From NCBI GenBank assembly GCA_022605955.1, contig JAKCOZ010000060.1, positions 1,572,501 through 1,636,500 on the forward strand: a stretch of 64,000 nt of DNA, in the 5' to 3' direction. The translations under genes and the position numbers were made by a program. Within the stretch, counting starts at the first letter, position 1, and every line of letters starts with the position of its first letter. The notes under the pieces were generated by a model. That model worked only from the letters and a program-made list of their open reading frames with translations, was not told where the DNA came from and made no database searches. Source of the stretch: Rallus limicola. Lineage: Eukaryota; Chordata; Aves; Gruiformes; Rallidae. Below are positions 25,515-37,010 of this stretch, piece after piece.

Positions 25515-28500
25515 TGTTCAGAGTGAGTCTGTGAGAGCCGGCCAGGAGCTCCAGCCAGAAATGCTGGCTGCATCTTGTTAACTGCAGCAAGAGCTTGGCT
25601 ATTAGACCCTGAGTGCTGAGCTTATTGTGAGAGTGGGGAAGTTACAGTATTTATGGAAATCAGCCTGGAAACCTTCCCCGAGTTCACCTTCAAGCCCTAC
25701 CAACTTAGATTATGCAAGTCCTTTAAGATACTTTGAATAATTATGGACAATTAAGGGATATGAGCCAAATCTGAAACCTTTGCTTATTCCTTTCATCAAT
25801 AAAATGCTGAGCGTGGCTCAGATGAAAAACAACAGGGGGGAATCTGCATCTTACAACAGCCTTGTTTGTTAGTACCCCTTGGCAATGGATTTTTTAATAA
25901 GCTTGAGCCTATCAACCTTTGCAAGTTGTAGCAGAAAAGGATTAAATGTCCCTAAAAAACTGATGGTGACGGGAATAGAAACCAAAATTTTGGAAGACAT
26001 TATTTATAGAGGCCTCAAAATAGGCACTGAAAACTGCATTCCATTTTTGGCACTCATCACCTGCAAGGTGCAGTACCTGTGAGAAGCAAAGGAGCAGTTT
26101 ATGCATGCAAGAACCTGTGGCCAAAATCATCCCTCAGTTATGCTGTCTCTCCTGTAGAAACAAATAGGAACACTGAAACTCCTGAAATCAGATCATGTCC
26201 TTTATGAATAATTATAATTATTGTGAAGCTAAACCATAGTCTTGCTGTTGTTGAGGAAAGTCAGCAAGATTCTTTCTTTTAGTTGACAACGAAATATACA
26301 AATTATGAAACCCACGTATAGTTCCAAGCAGAACCTACCACATGAGATTGGAGTGGTCCACTAGAAATCCTGATAGGATTATTATATTAAATTCAGAAAA
26401 CAGTAGGATGATGTGAGTAGTAAGAAAGTTATGAACTGTAGAAATAAACATCAGGCACGTACGAGTCCTATTTCCAGAAATGTTTTGAGACTTAGCCCAC
26501 TGATGTTTGTAAAGCATTTGTGTGATCCTTGAGTATCAGAGATAAAGGAATGCAAAATATTGCAGTTAAATGTCAGATACGACTGAAATGCAGAACAAAC
26601 AAAACACAGAAGATTTGCCCTATACTTGCCCCTCAATAAGCAGTCATCTATTTGTGGAATATTTATATTATTCTTATTAATATACATGTGGAAGCTTTCT
26701 TCTAGAGCAGTTATTTGCAAACCATCTACAGCCTATGATTTCTAATGCTTAGAAAAGCATCAGAGAGCAAAATTGCAATACATTGAATTCATGGCTTTTG
26801 ATAAAATTTTTTCTAGCTATGCAGCACAAGGTCTTCAAGTACATACAGTATCTCAGATGCATCCTCTTAAAAATAGCAGTATATTACAAACAAATGCAGC
26901 TGTGTTTGGAGCCCCTTCTGAGCTGCATATGAAGTCTATAAAGCAACCATCTTTCACTTCTTGAAAATTACAATGCTAATTAAAAACTGCCTGGTTGATT
27001 CCTGGTTGTATTAATAAATGAGGAAGACTTTATTCCACTGAAATAGTTTTCTGAGAGATGGCATATATGCTCTTGCACAACAGGATCCAAATAGAAGACT
27101 CTGAAGTTATTGTCTGTCTTTCCAATACTTCTTTGTTGTTACTTCCAAGATTTTCTTTCCAGTTCAGAACCTTGCAACTTCTAAAACTTTTCAGCAGCAT
27201 TTTAAAGATAAACAGATTGATTCCAGATTGTCTGCCAGTCATGCTATATCCTGTGTTAAAACTGATGATATATGGATGAGAGGAGATTCAGGTAGGACCT
27301 AAAGCACATATGGTCAACATATCTTATATTCAAAGGAAATAAGAATTCAAAATTCAGTAAAACACTTTTGCCTTTTTAATGTTTTGGCTCAAACTGCACA
27401 CTCTCCTTCCTTGAAGAACGTAGCATATTTCTTTTTACCTGCAGCTTTCTATCTAAGTGCTCAAGAGTAAGAATCATTTTAAGGAGTGACTGAACATGGG
27501 AACCAGTGCCCAGTAGTGTTATTGTTACAGCTGTTTATTAGGTGTCTCATCCCTCAGTCCTAACCAGGCAGAACCAATCCCCAGAATGTTACCTGCAGTC
27601 ATCAGCACGGCCAATTGGATACGAGATGCTGCAGCTCCACCAGTTCATCTGATCTTGTGATCTCATTGCTGGAAACAGCCAGCATTAGCGACTCCTCCAT
27701 GAGCCCTTACAGCATCTGCTTAGCTTGCAGCGTGACCAGCTCCACCACCTAAACCTGAGAATCGCTGCTGACAGATTGGTGTGTATCTGACCCCTGGTAG
27801 ACTAGTTATTTCCATTTATTTTAAGCAGTATTTTACTCAAAGTGGCAGTATTTGAAGGAGTTCTGAATAACTCCTCTGATTTTGAGCACTATGACAAACA
27901 CATCAAGTCGCAATGGTAATATCTTTACCCTTCTTTCACTGGTACATAGGAATAAGGGAGTATGGGTAATAAGGAAATTAACAAAAAAATCCACTGTGAA
28001 ATGACTGTTTTCCCCTAGGAAAGTACCAGGACATCGTCTCCTCATAATTGGGGCCACAACCATACTTTTTGAAGTAAAAATCATCCACCGTGACCATCTG
28101 AGCTCTTCTTTGAGTGCCTAAGCCATGACCACACATGCTTAAACCACCATCAGGCTGATGGTGAAGGTAACAAATATTATGACTAGAATGTCTGCAATAA
28201 TTGATACCTAGGGCAGATAAAGAAAAACTTTGTTTCTAAGCAAGAGTTCACAAAGTTCACTCTAGAAAATGTGTATAACACTGGACTACTTCATCACGTG
28301 GGAAAGGTTCACTCACATTCTGCACATATGTTTGCACATTTGTTTTGCTAAAACAAATGATGATATCATTCACCTATAGCAAGACGAAGCTCTGCTGTAT
28401 GACAAACAGCTGGCTTTGTGCTAAATCATCCCTGGTCTCTGGATTTATTCCTCTTGTTTCAAGGCTGTGCTCCTTTCAGATCCGTAACTGCAGCGTTTCA

Positions 28501-31160
28501 TTTATGAATTTCATCACTCTGATGCAGGAGAAAGGGTGAATTTCATTCTCATTGCCTTGACTTCCTTGAAAGGAGTTTATGGTGTTTCAAATACAAGACG
28601 TACACTTCCACATCCGTGGCACTTGTTGAGATGATGGGTCTCGCATTCAGATGTTAAGGGGGTCCTTCCAGTCATTGCACATCATGTCTCAACCCAGGAA
28701 GATTTAAACAATCCCAGAGCAAAAAGCCTTGCCACCTCCATAACATGGTGGGTTTGTACCTCTGAACGTGCTACCCACGGGATATGTTGGGTGGGACAGT
28801 TCTTCAGCTACCAGACACTAGGTTGGCTTCTCAAAAATGATGGAGGAAGGCATATCATAGCATATCCTGAGGATGGCTTGCTGCAACTCACAGAAAGTCT
28901 CAGTTGTTTTAGGATCAAAGAATTGCAGATGGCAAATAGAGCTCTGGAAAACAGAGTGAATACTTCGAGTGATGTACAGATGAGAGACTGGTAATAGGTA
29001 GTGATTGAAACTCTACCATGGCAATATTTTTCCTTTGTTTGTAGTAAATGCACTAAGAATTTTGGTGACAATTTCCTTCTTTTAGCTTTTGAAGAGCTAA
29101 TAGAGTTCTCTCTGCAGAAAACCTTGGCTGCAGGGACTTTGTCAGCAAAAGTTTTGGGTGCCACAGTTCAAAATAGGCACTGTCTCTCCAAGGAGGCTGG
29201 AGGTCAATAGCAATGGACAAAGTTTTTGGAGCTAACTCTTGCCTTTCCATTAAACTTATATCCCTCAGTTGTAAAGGTAGTCACACAGGCAGTGCATTCC
29301 TAGTGATCTTTGGCTTGCAAGGTCATTTAGGATTTCAGGCCCCTGCTGTGATCACTACATTTGATTACTACCACCACAGAGTTCATTTTAACCTAAAAAA
29401 ACACTGGTTTGGGTTGTTTTTCTGGTTTGGTGGGGTTGTTTTTTTTTCTTTTTTCTCCTTGTGTTTCAAGTAGTGATAAAGTTAACAGGGCCACCTTTGT
29501 TTACCTGCTGCTTTTTCCCAAGGGAAGATAACCTAGTGCACCAAATCCACAGTACTTTCAGAACAGAGTCTGCAAATGCATCACTGAGACTGTGGAAGTA
29601 GCATTAAAAACTTGGATATCACTCTGAAGCCACGGACTTCACCACCCATGCTTGTATAGGTCTTACAACAATGACATATTTTTATAAATCTTTGAATAAC
29701 AATGAAATAGTTGTTCAAGAATTTTGGCATTTGGACTATTAAAGACTTCCCATAGCATAAATAACAGTAGACTAAGATTTAGACCTTCATACCACTAAAT
29801 ATTATTTCCAGCATCCCCACTACTACTGTGCATTGACTGTATCTTTGAAATACACTTTTTCATTTTCCAAGGCTAAAAATTGAACTCAAAGTTCCCAAAA
29901 GCCAACTTTTTGAACTCTGAACTGTATGACCCCAGTGAAAGTTCTGAAATACAGAGCCAAGACAACTTTTTTTTTCCCTTCTCTCCTAATTGTCAATCAT
30001 CCTGTTCACCAGAAATTTCCAAATATAGAGTTATTTTGTCTAGTACCCACCACCTTTTGGCCAGCAAGACAAATTCCTCTCCTGTAGCAACATTAATGAG
30101 GAATGCAATCTTGGCATGTGATGCCGAGTCCCTAACTCATTCTTATTCTCTTTTAAGTTACCCTCCATACACTCTCCAGTTTTCAACTAAGTCATTGACA
30201 GAGCAATTAAAACCCTTTCAGATAGGCTGAAAGATATCCCATATGGATGAATGTCTGAAAACACATGCTTTTTGGTGCAGTACCTCTGCCTGATGTTTGC
30301 TCTCTGCAAGCATATGTATGAACCAGAGCCAAATTTTTCTACACTTACTAATCATCTCAAGGGCTCCAGTTTTCAAATGCCCAACTTGAGGCAATTAGAG
30401 GTGATCAATTCCCACTCTAAGAAAGCAAGTATCTCAAGCTCAGCTCACCAAAAAATGAGACTTCTAATTTCATTTTAGTTCCTTCTCTTGGTTGTGCTTG
30501 GTGTGGAAATTTTTGGACTTCTACAGAGGAAAAGGTGACAAAGAAGGAAATAATATCTCTTTTTTCAAGATGATAAAGGTTTGAGGATGGGTCTATTCTC
30601 TTCGATCTCCCTACCCTGCCTCTTTGTGGTGAGGAAATGCTTCTACAAGCCATGTGTCCCTCCATCTACTACAGGGTGCCAAGGGATCTTCCCTCAATGC
30701 TCACGCTATGACAAGAGGTGAAGTTCTTCAATAGCATCCTGAATGGCGTTCTTCTCTGTCTTACCTACACCCTACCCTCTGCTGAGCCTTGGAGTGCCTC
30801 CTACTCCCCACAGACTTACACAGAAGTATCACAGAAGATAGGGTATATGGAGCATATTTTATTTATATTTCAGATATCTAAAGTAAAAAAATACTTTGGC
30901 AATTAGATGTGCATTTAAAACCCAAAGAAAAGGTAATGTATGTGACAATCCCCTTCAGTTTGTTATTTAACGATCTTTGCAGCTGTCCTTTAACAATGAA
31001 AAGTGTAGTACAGGGAAAGAACAACAAAAGGGGTTTTTTTGAAGTATAAAACCATCAGAGAAAGAAAAAATTGTCTTAAGTCGACTACTCACTTCAAGGA
31101 GACATGAAATCTTGGTCCCTTCCAACACCTACCACTCTGCAATTAGGTGAAATGGTGGAA
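25515..31160. other. Unique AT-rich noncoding DNA
   Basis: Nearly 6 kb without a clearly recognised interspersed repeat. Frames up to 118 codons (28808-29164 minus) and 116 codons (29880-30230 plus) have no domain I know. A weakly repeat-like stretch around 30325-30445 was considered and not called. Confidence 0.5.
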
Positions 31161-31164
31161 CAGT

Positions 31165-31219
31165 TAAAAAAAAAAAACCAAACAAACAAACAAAACTCAC
31201 GAAAAAAAAAAAAAAAAAC
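31165..31219 (+). repeat. A-rich / (AAAC)n low-complexity tract
   Basis: A run of A residues, an AAAC-type array and a second A run of eighteen follow each other, and a T-run begins at about 31225. The 72-codon open frame across it is a by-product. Confidence 0.85.
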
Positions 31220-32627
31220 AGGCCTTTTTTTTTCTACAATGTCCTCCCTTTTGTCAGCCAGTCTAGTATCAGGGACTGGGTATTTCTTCCATTCTGTTTT
31301 TCATGCCAGGCTTACACTCTAGAAAAATATGATTCTAGTGTACCTCAGTAGAGATGATTCAGATGTTGGTCTTGCCATGTTCTAAGGGGTTCTCTGAGGT
31401 CACCTGAAAAAAAACTGGGGATTTTTTGGTTTTGTTTTGTTTTTTTCAATCACACAGACCTAATTTTGGAGCAAAATTAGGTGGAGATCTCTTATATGGG
31501 TAGTGATGGGCTCATGAGAGAACTCTCATCTTCCAGCACATATCCACCTCAGCATCAACTTAACTATCCAAGCTGCTCTATGGTCAGGAAGGATTTTTAA
31601 CTCCAAAGTTTATAACAGCAATGCATTTTTTAATAAAGTAACATAAAAACCGGCATGATCAGGAGGAAGGAAATGAAGGAGAGAAGGAGCAGCATATCCC
31701 AGGTTGCCAGCAGAAACTCACCACAAATATTCCAGACCAGAAGGTTCAGGTCTCTTGCATAGTCATTTGCACTTTCTACTTCAGTGGCTAATGTGCTATT
31801 CCTGAAGTTACAAGCTATTAACAAACAAAGGACCCAATGTTTATTGAAAGTTCAGTGTTGCTGGTTACTCTTTGTCACTGGAAATAATCCTGCCTGGTAG
31901 ATGTCTCTACAATTTTTGTCTACTGCTGCTACAGGCGACTGTAATGGATCTTGCTGGTGGGAAGAACACTTTTCATAAATGTCATGACCGTGATGCTTTC
32001 GGCTAGAAAAATCCCTTCCCTGCCCAGGACTTTAAATACTACTGGAAAATAAAATCCAGAGAGAAGACACTGGGGTATATATGCTTTGTTAACTGCCATG
32101 GAAGTTGGTAAGTGCAAGATTTCAGTATAAGAGAACATAGGGAAAAGTTTAAATATGCTCTTTAAAAATAACCAAAACAAACCCCTTAAGTGTGAAAATG
32201 ACAAATACGTGTCTTGAAAGCTATCTGCCGAGTTCAAAACTTTACCTTTCTTCTAGATACGTGGTTGCTGGACTTTGAAACTCAAGAAAAGTCCCAGAGG
32301 GTCTTTCTACAAATAAGTTTCTTTTGCATTAACGATTTATTGAGTCGAGACCTTTCTGTCACAAACAAGTGTCTATTTGTTGTACCTGTTGGAATCCAAA
32401 AGAATATTGCAGGTGATGCCTTTGAAACTGAAATGTGCTTATTAACACTGTCTCACAAAGCCAGCAAGTGTTGTTAGTGAGAAATGACAGTGCATGGTTC
32501 AACTGCACATACTCCACTGCTGTCAAATTACTCAGTATAAATGCATCAGGTAAAATGGGCACCCAGCTAAGTGAATTCTTTGCTGATAGGAGTTTCACTG
32601 ACTGTTATTTCTGTATTATTTACGACA

Positions 32628-32735
32628 TGATCCAATGCTCATTAAAATCAGCAGAAATGCACCCCTCGATTTCCAACCAAACTCAGAAGCCAATGAAAGT
32701 GGAGGACATCAGGAGCAAATATAGGACCAGGTCTT
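32628..32735. mobile_element. Possible inverted-repeat (MITE-like) relic
   Basis: ATGATCCAATGCTCATTAAA resembles the TGATCCAAAGCCCATTGAAG end of the amniote palindromic family, and AGGACCAGGTCTTG near 32723-32736 could be the opposite end. The interior match is poor, so this is tentative. Confidence 0.3.
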
Positions 32736-32884
32736 GACAACAGTAAATTAAATTATACTAATGAATCTTTTCAATAACCTGCTTAATATCACAAGAAGCA
32801 AGTGATTGATTGCTGTTTGTTTTTAAGAAAAATCTCCAGTGTTAGTGGTCAGCATCTTTTTGATTAAACCTTTTCTGACAAATG

Positions 32885-32934
32885 TATATATATATATATA
32901 CATTATATATATATTTTTATATATATATATATAA
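32885..32934. repeat. (TA)n microsatellite with T-rich interruption
   Basis: TATA dinucleotide arrays are broken by ACATT and TTTTT interruptions. The whole tract is nearly self-complementary and could extrude as a hairpin. Confidence 0.95.
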
Positions 32935-33430
32935 ACACATACCCCTTGATAAAACTGCAATTAGTCGAAAATCTGGGATCTTGCACATTGTTCCAGCTTG
33001 GAATAAGCTTCTTTGCAAATAATGAATGTGCTGGATTTCTCCTAGATTACAGGAAGCAAAGCACGGACAAGGACTTGGATGAAAGCATAAGCTCTGTCTC
33101 TAAGGCAGGTAGCCTAAAAGCTTCCTCTGTACCTAAAATGGTACCATGCTAAGATAACCAGGTTGCAGAATATGGTTTTGGTGGGGTTTTTTTCTTGTTT
33201 CAGAGAATAAACCAAAGCAGAACATCTTCCCATGGTGGAGGCCAGATGCCCACCAAAGCCATTCTATCTGTCCCCTTTTCAGCTGGGCAGGGGAGAAAAT
33301 ACATATTGAGAGGCTTGGGAATGGAGATAAGGACAGGGAGAGATCATCCTGCAATCAGCATCATGGGCAGAACAGACTCAACACTGAACAAATAAAAAAA
33401 GAAAACCATCTAATTTATGACATTACACAC

Positions 33431-34010
33431 CCAGTGACACCAGAGTCAGATAATGAGAAGCAAGACCAAACCTTAAAGCATCTCCCCTCACCCCTCCCTT
33501 CTTAGCAGACTTTACTCGAGTCAGGATTTCGTTCCCTTCTTCCCCCCATTGTGGCACAGGGAGGGGTAGGGACTGGCGGAATGGGGGTTTCTGTCAGTTC
33601 CTCACAGGTTGTTTTCCTTCTCTGCCGGGAAAGAGGGGGGCATTCCTCACACCTTCCCCTGCTGCACCCTGGGGTCCCACCCATGGGAGACAGTCCTCCA
33701 TGAACTTCTCCAATGTGAGTCCTTCCCCACGGGGTTTCAGCTCCTCACCAGCTGCCCCAGTGTGGGTCACTGCTATGGGTGCAGTCATCAATCATAGAAT
33801 TTCTCACAACTTCTCACTCTCTTCTCTAGGGATGAAAAGCAGCCACTGGTGTTATCCCTCCTCACTGTGATTCCCAGAGGTGCTGTGACCATCGCTGATG
33901 GGCTCGGCCTTGGTGCTGACCAAGTGGGTCAGCCTTGAGCCAGACGGTGTTTGCTCTGTGGGCCCTGGGGCCCCCACCATGCAGAACCATAACACTTGCC
34001 TTACAGGGTC
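33431..34010 (+). mobile_element. Diverged copy of a long GC-rich avian interspersed repeat
   Basis: The order of blocks matches a repeat widespread in bird genomes. It runs from CACCCCTCCCTTCTTAGCAG, through a CCCATTGTGGCACAGGGAGG block, to GGGAGACAGTCCTCCATGAA and TGTGAGTCCTTCCCCACGGG. Next come a TTCTCACTCTCTTCTC block and CCATCGCTGATGGGCTCGGC, and a GAGCCAGACGGTG...GGCTCTGT-like block ends it. The copy is shorter than the full pattern I remember and has lost part of its repeated TGCTCCAGCGTGGG-type middle. I am confident of the repeat identity but not of its class; an ERV-derived LTR or flanking region is the likeliest. Frames of 60-65 codons on either strand are not genes. Confidence 0.7.
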
Positions 34011-34011
34011 A

Positions 34012-35055
34012 GAGAATTAAACCATGACATCTCAAATCTGGCAATGCTGAAACTCAAAAAAACTCTGGCAAAAATGTCCTTGAAGTGTCTTCTTGGGTGG
34101 GTTGGACATTCTGGAGCTGTGAAGAGTTTTCATTCAGTCTCTTTCTCATTAAAAGGACTTTCTTCACTTTCAAACAAAATAAAATTAAAATAAAACCACA
34201 CACCTGGAAACCTTGAAATTTTTGCACAATGTAATTCTTGTTTTCTGTCAAGGCCCTGTTCTCCATGACTGTATTCCCATATCAATGATATTGATATTAA
34301 GTAAAAGAAGAGTAGAATAAAGTCTCTTAGAACTACATAGTCAACAATATTCTAGCCCTAAAGAACTTTCTGTAAGATTGCATTGGCTACCACCTTGTTG
34401 AAAACAGAGGAGAAAAAGCTTTAAAGAACAATAAAAGAACAATTTGCAAGCGTTGTTTTGAAACATGTAAATAGTGCTGTCAGTCGGTGAGGATCTTTTT
34501 TTTTTTCATTTTGTACATTTACATTTTCCAACTGCAGTTTTAGAACATTTCACTGCATGCTACTATCAATCATCCTTAGCCTAGAAATGTACTGTACATT
34601 AGTAACGCTTAATTGGCATATTTAAAGTAAATAGCTACTTAGTTTTGCTGTAAAATCTTTGGGAACAATTTTATGACACCACACGGCATTGTTTGTTCCA
34701 AGAGCAAATATTCAAGAATTGAATGTTAACTCTGATAGGAGACAATTAGAAGTATTGAAATACTCGGCTTGCCAGGCTACCGTACAACTAAATAAAGGTC
34801 ATTGGGATATTGCCTGCCAATGAAATAAATGTGTCTCATACTTTGTGCCTGAAAATTATTTGGGAAGAAAGAAGGAAAGGTTAGATGTGAAAGAAAAATA
34901 ATAATTGATTGGTCTTTGACATGACCGGTGAAAAAGATAAGCATTTATAAAAATTTCAGGGTAAAAAAAAAATGGTTAAAAAAAAAAAAGATTGGAGAAG
35001 AAAAGAGAGGCATTGGGAATAACAAGCTGGAGAGCAGGAGGAGAACAATGGCACA
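34012..35055. other. Repeat-free AT-rich block, candidate conserved noncoding DNA at 34500-34860
   Basis: No coding signal. The 34500-34860 part has the even, AT-rich, motif-dense texture typical of conserved noncoding elements. It includes TTAATTGGCATATTTAAAG-like sequence and several TAAT, ATTA and ATAAA cores. Conservation is an inference from texture only. A-runs lie at 34964-34991. Confidence 0.35.
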
Positions 35056-35136
35056 AGGCCAGATCCTGCTGTCAGTTACACCCAGGCAACATCGCAGGAT
35101 GAAACTGCATGGGTGTTGCTGAGAGCAGAATGTGCT
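35056..35136. mobile_element. Short inverted-repeat (MITE-like) relic
   Basis: The end AAGGCCAGATCCTGCTGTCA continues into GTTACACCC and is mirrored by GGGTGTTGCTGAGAGCAG at the other end, an imperfect inverted repeat. The blocks fit the GGCCAGATCCTGC...GTTACACC member of the amniote palindromic element group. A one-ended GGCCTGATTCTCCTGTAAG motif about 200 bp further on (35335) may be a second, broken copy. Confidence 0.6.
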
Positions 35137-35394
35137 TCCCGGTCTGCTGCTTGTTTATACCAACTCCCAAGGATCTATTTTCACATCAGGTATAAACATC
35201 GTTCTCTCCACACGCAATGTCGGTATTTCTGCGTTTTCTTCTGTAGAGGAGGGAGCTTGCTATAAACAAGCAATGTGGATTGAATTTCTTAGGAGCGCAT
35301 AGCCAGTCCACCATCTTTTACTAGACAGATCTTGGCCTGATTCTCCTGTAAGATGTCTTGTAACCGTGCCACGGACTTTCTCTCTCCCTAACAG

Positions 35395-35533
35395 ATTTCC
35401 CCGCCGCTCTCATACGTGCTCTCAGATAAAGAAGGGAGTAGACGTGCGGCACATGCCGCGATGTGCACTGGCAGTCAGACCGCTGCACGACTGGCAAAAC
35501 GCGGATGGCACTCTCCGTACTAAAGTGGTACGT
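35395..35533 (+). other. Small CpG-dense patch with splice-like borders
   Basis: By hand count, thirteen CpG dinucleotides occur between 35402 and 35533 in otherwise CpG-poor sequence. The patch is preceded by TCTCTCTCCCTAACAG at 35379-35394, a good splice-acceptor match, and followed by GTACGT at 35528, a fair donor. One plus-strand frame is open from 35366 to 35611 and a minus frame from 35422 to 35718, neither recognisable. It may be an exon (possibly noncoding), an unmethylated regulatory element, or a recently acquired GC-rich patch. I cannot choose between these from sequence alone. Confidence 0.35.
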
Positions 35534-35939
35534 GATGTTTCATTTATATTTGCCAGCTGGCTAATAGTAGCCAAATGTTTGTTGCAAAGAGCGAGTGAGA
35601 GAGAAAAATAGCCATATCCTTTGGCACACAGAATAATAATAATCCTCCTCCAGAACAGGCTGGCAGTGCTCGAGCCAGAGCCATCTTTCCGACTCTGAGA
35701 CACTATTAGATTCTCCACCCTTCTCTTCTAAATTCTGCAGCAGATTGTTTGGGCTGGAGAGAGATGGAGACAAGAGGTCCCATCTGGTACCAGTTCCTTA
35801 TTTCTTTGTAGCTCTATAATAGCTCCAGGTCTTTTCACAGTTCATTTAGGAGAGGAGAGGAAAAGTTGAGTGAGGGGAGGCGGTGGCCCTGGATGCTCTA
35901 CATCTTTTTATTTTTCTTTTGTGTTTCCTATCTTCTCTT

Positions 35940-36015
35940 TCCCTCCAGATTGACAGAAGGTGACAGGCAGCTGTTCTCCTGCGTTTGTGGCTCTACAATG
36001 CAGACCTGTCAATAG
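35940..36015. promoter_or_regulatory. Candidate enhancer core with TALE and E-box motifs
   Basis: TGACAG occurs at 35951 and 35961, and its reverse complement CTGTCA at 36006. This is the core recognised by MEIS/TGIF-type TALE homeodomain proteins. CAGCTG, an E-box for bHLH factors, lies at 35968-35973. Clustering in 61 bp is seen directly; regulatory function is inference. Confidence 0.3.
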
Positions 36016-36990
36016 TTTCCACTCTTGCTGAGATTGTTTTAAGGGTAAGACACTGTACAGTACTACAGAGAGCTAGTATGAAAAATAACTTTTACGTGCC
36101 TTTGTTTCCACACACACACCCATGAATATGTGCCTTATATTTTCATAAGACCTGGAACAAAAATCTTTGGGTTTTTACGTTTTTAAGCCTGCTTTTTCCG
36201 ACAGCTTGACTCCACAGAGGACTAACTGCATTTTTTCGGCACCTTCATTTCAGACCCAGGCTCTGCCAAATGACAGTCGGCTTCTCCTGCCTTGTTGCAC
36301 GAGAATGGGTTTTGTATGGTAGGCCTCTGTTTTAATATTAAATATTACCCCTCGGGCAGAGATGATGGAGTAGACTTGCAAGATGTCCATGTAAATACTC
36401 AGCTGCTTTTTCATCCTTCTCTCCTCCAGTGCTGATATTCATCAATCCTGGGTGAATTTGGAGCTTCAGGAACACTGAATCCTGTCACCGCGATTAGATA
36501 AGAAATGTCAGGGAAGGAAAAAAACCCTTCCAGAGAAACGCTCTGGTTAAAACAGTGAGATGCAGGCTTCCAGGCAGTGCTGCAAAGGCAGGACCCAAAC
36601 GCCGCTGCCATCCTGTGCAGAGCAGACTCAGAGGTGAGGACATCTCAGACTCGGGTCTACACATTCACATGGACACTGCTAGACGTAGGCCAGTGTTTAG
36701 GCTCACTACTCCCTTTTATTATTATTATTTCCCCCATTTCAAGGAGCTGAAGCAGATTTGCTGTTCATAGGAAGAGGCTAGGCAGAGACAGGGAATGAGC
36801 AAAATTGAATGTCAGATGACTTGTTGGGCAGAAGATGTTGTTAAACTGCATGGGGGTCCCCTCTCCAGACCATGGAGCAGAGGAAGAAAGGCTAGACTGT
36901 TCCACAATCTCATTCTTGTTTTTTGTTTCTCTTTAAATTGCTTTGTGTGGTGGGAGGGGAAAAAGGGGGAAAAAAGTGGTTAGAACCTAT

Positions 36991-37010
36991 TTAAATGCAG
37001 CAGCATTTAA
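36991..37010. repeat. Perfect inverted repeat, 8-bp arms
   Basis: TTAAATGC and GCATTTAA flank a 4-base spacer AGCA. TTAATTA-type sequence continues immediately 3', so the site could bind a dimeric homeodomain or POU factor. Confidence 0.8.

Larger units (their letters stand above)
31225..33430. other. Unique noncoding DNA with a TA-repeat
   Basis: No gene is recognised. Contains a perfect short hairpin at 31459-31481 and the TA repeat at 32885-32934. Frames up to 102 codons (31929-32237 minus) show nothing recognisable. Confidence 0.5.

Noticed and set aside
30325..30445. TTTTCAAATGCCCAACTTGAGG-like block suggestive of an amniote interspersed repeat
   Set aside because: The match to any remembered family is partial and the ends cannot be placed.
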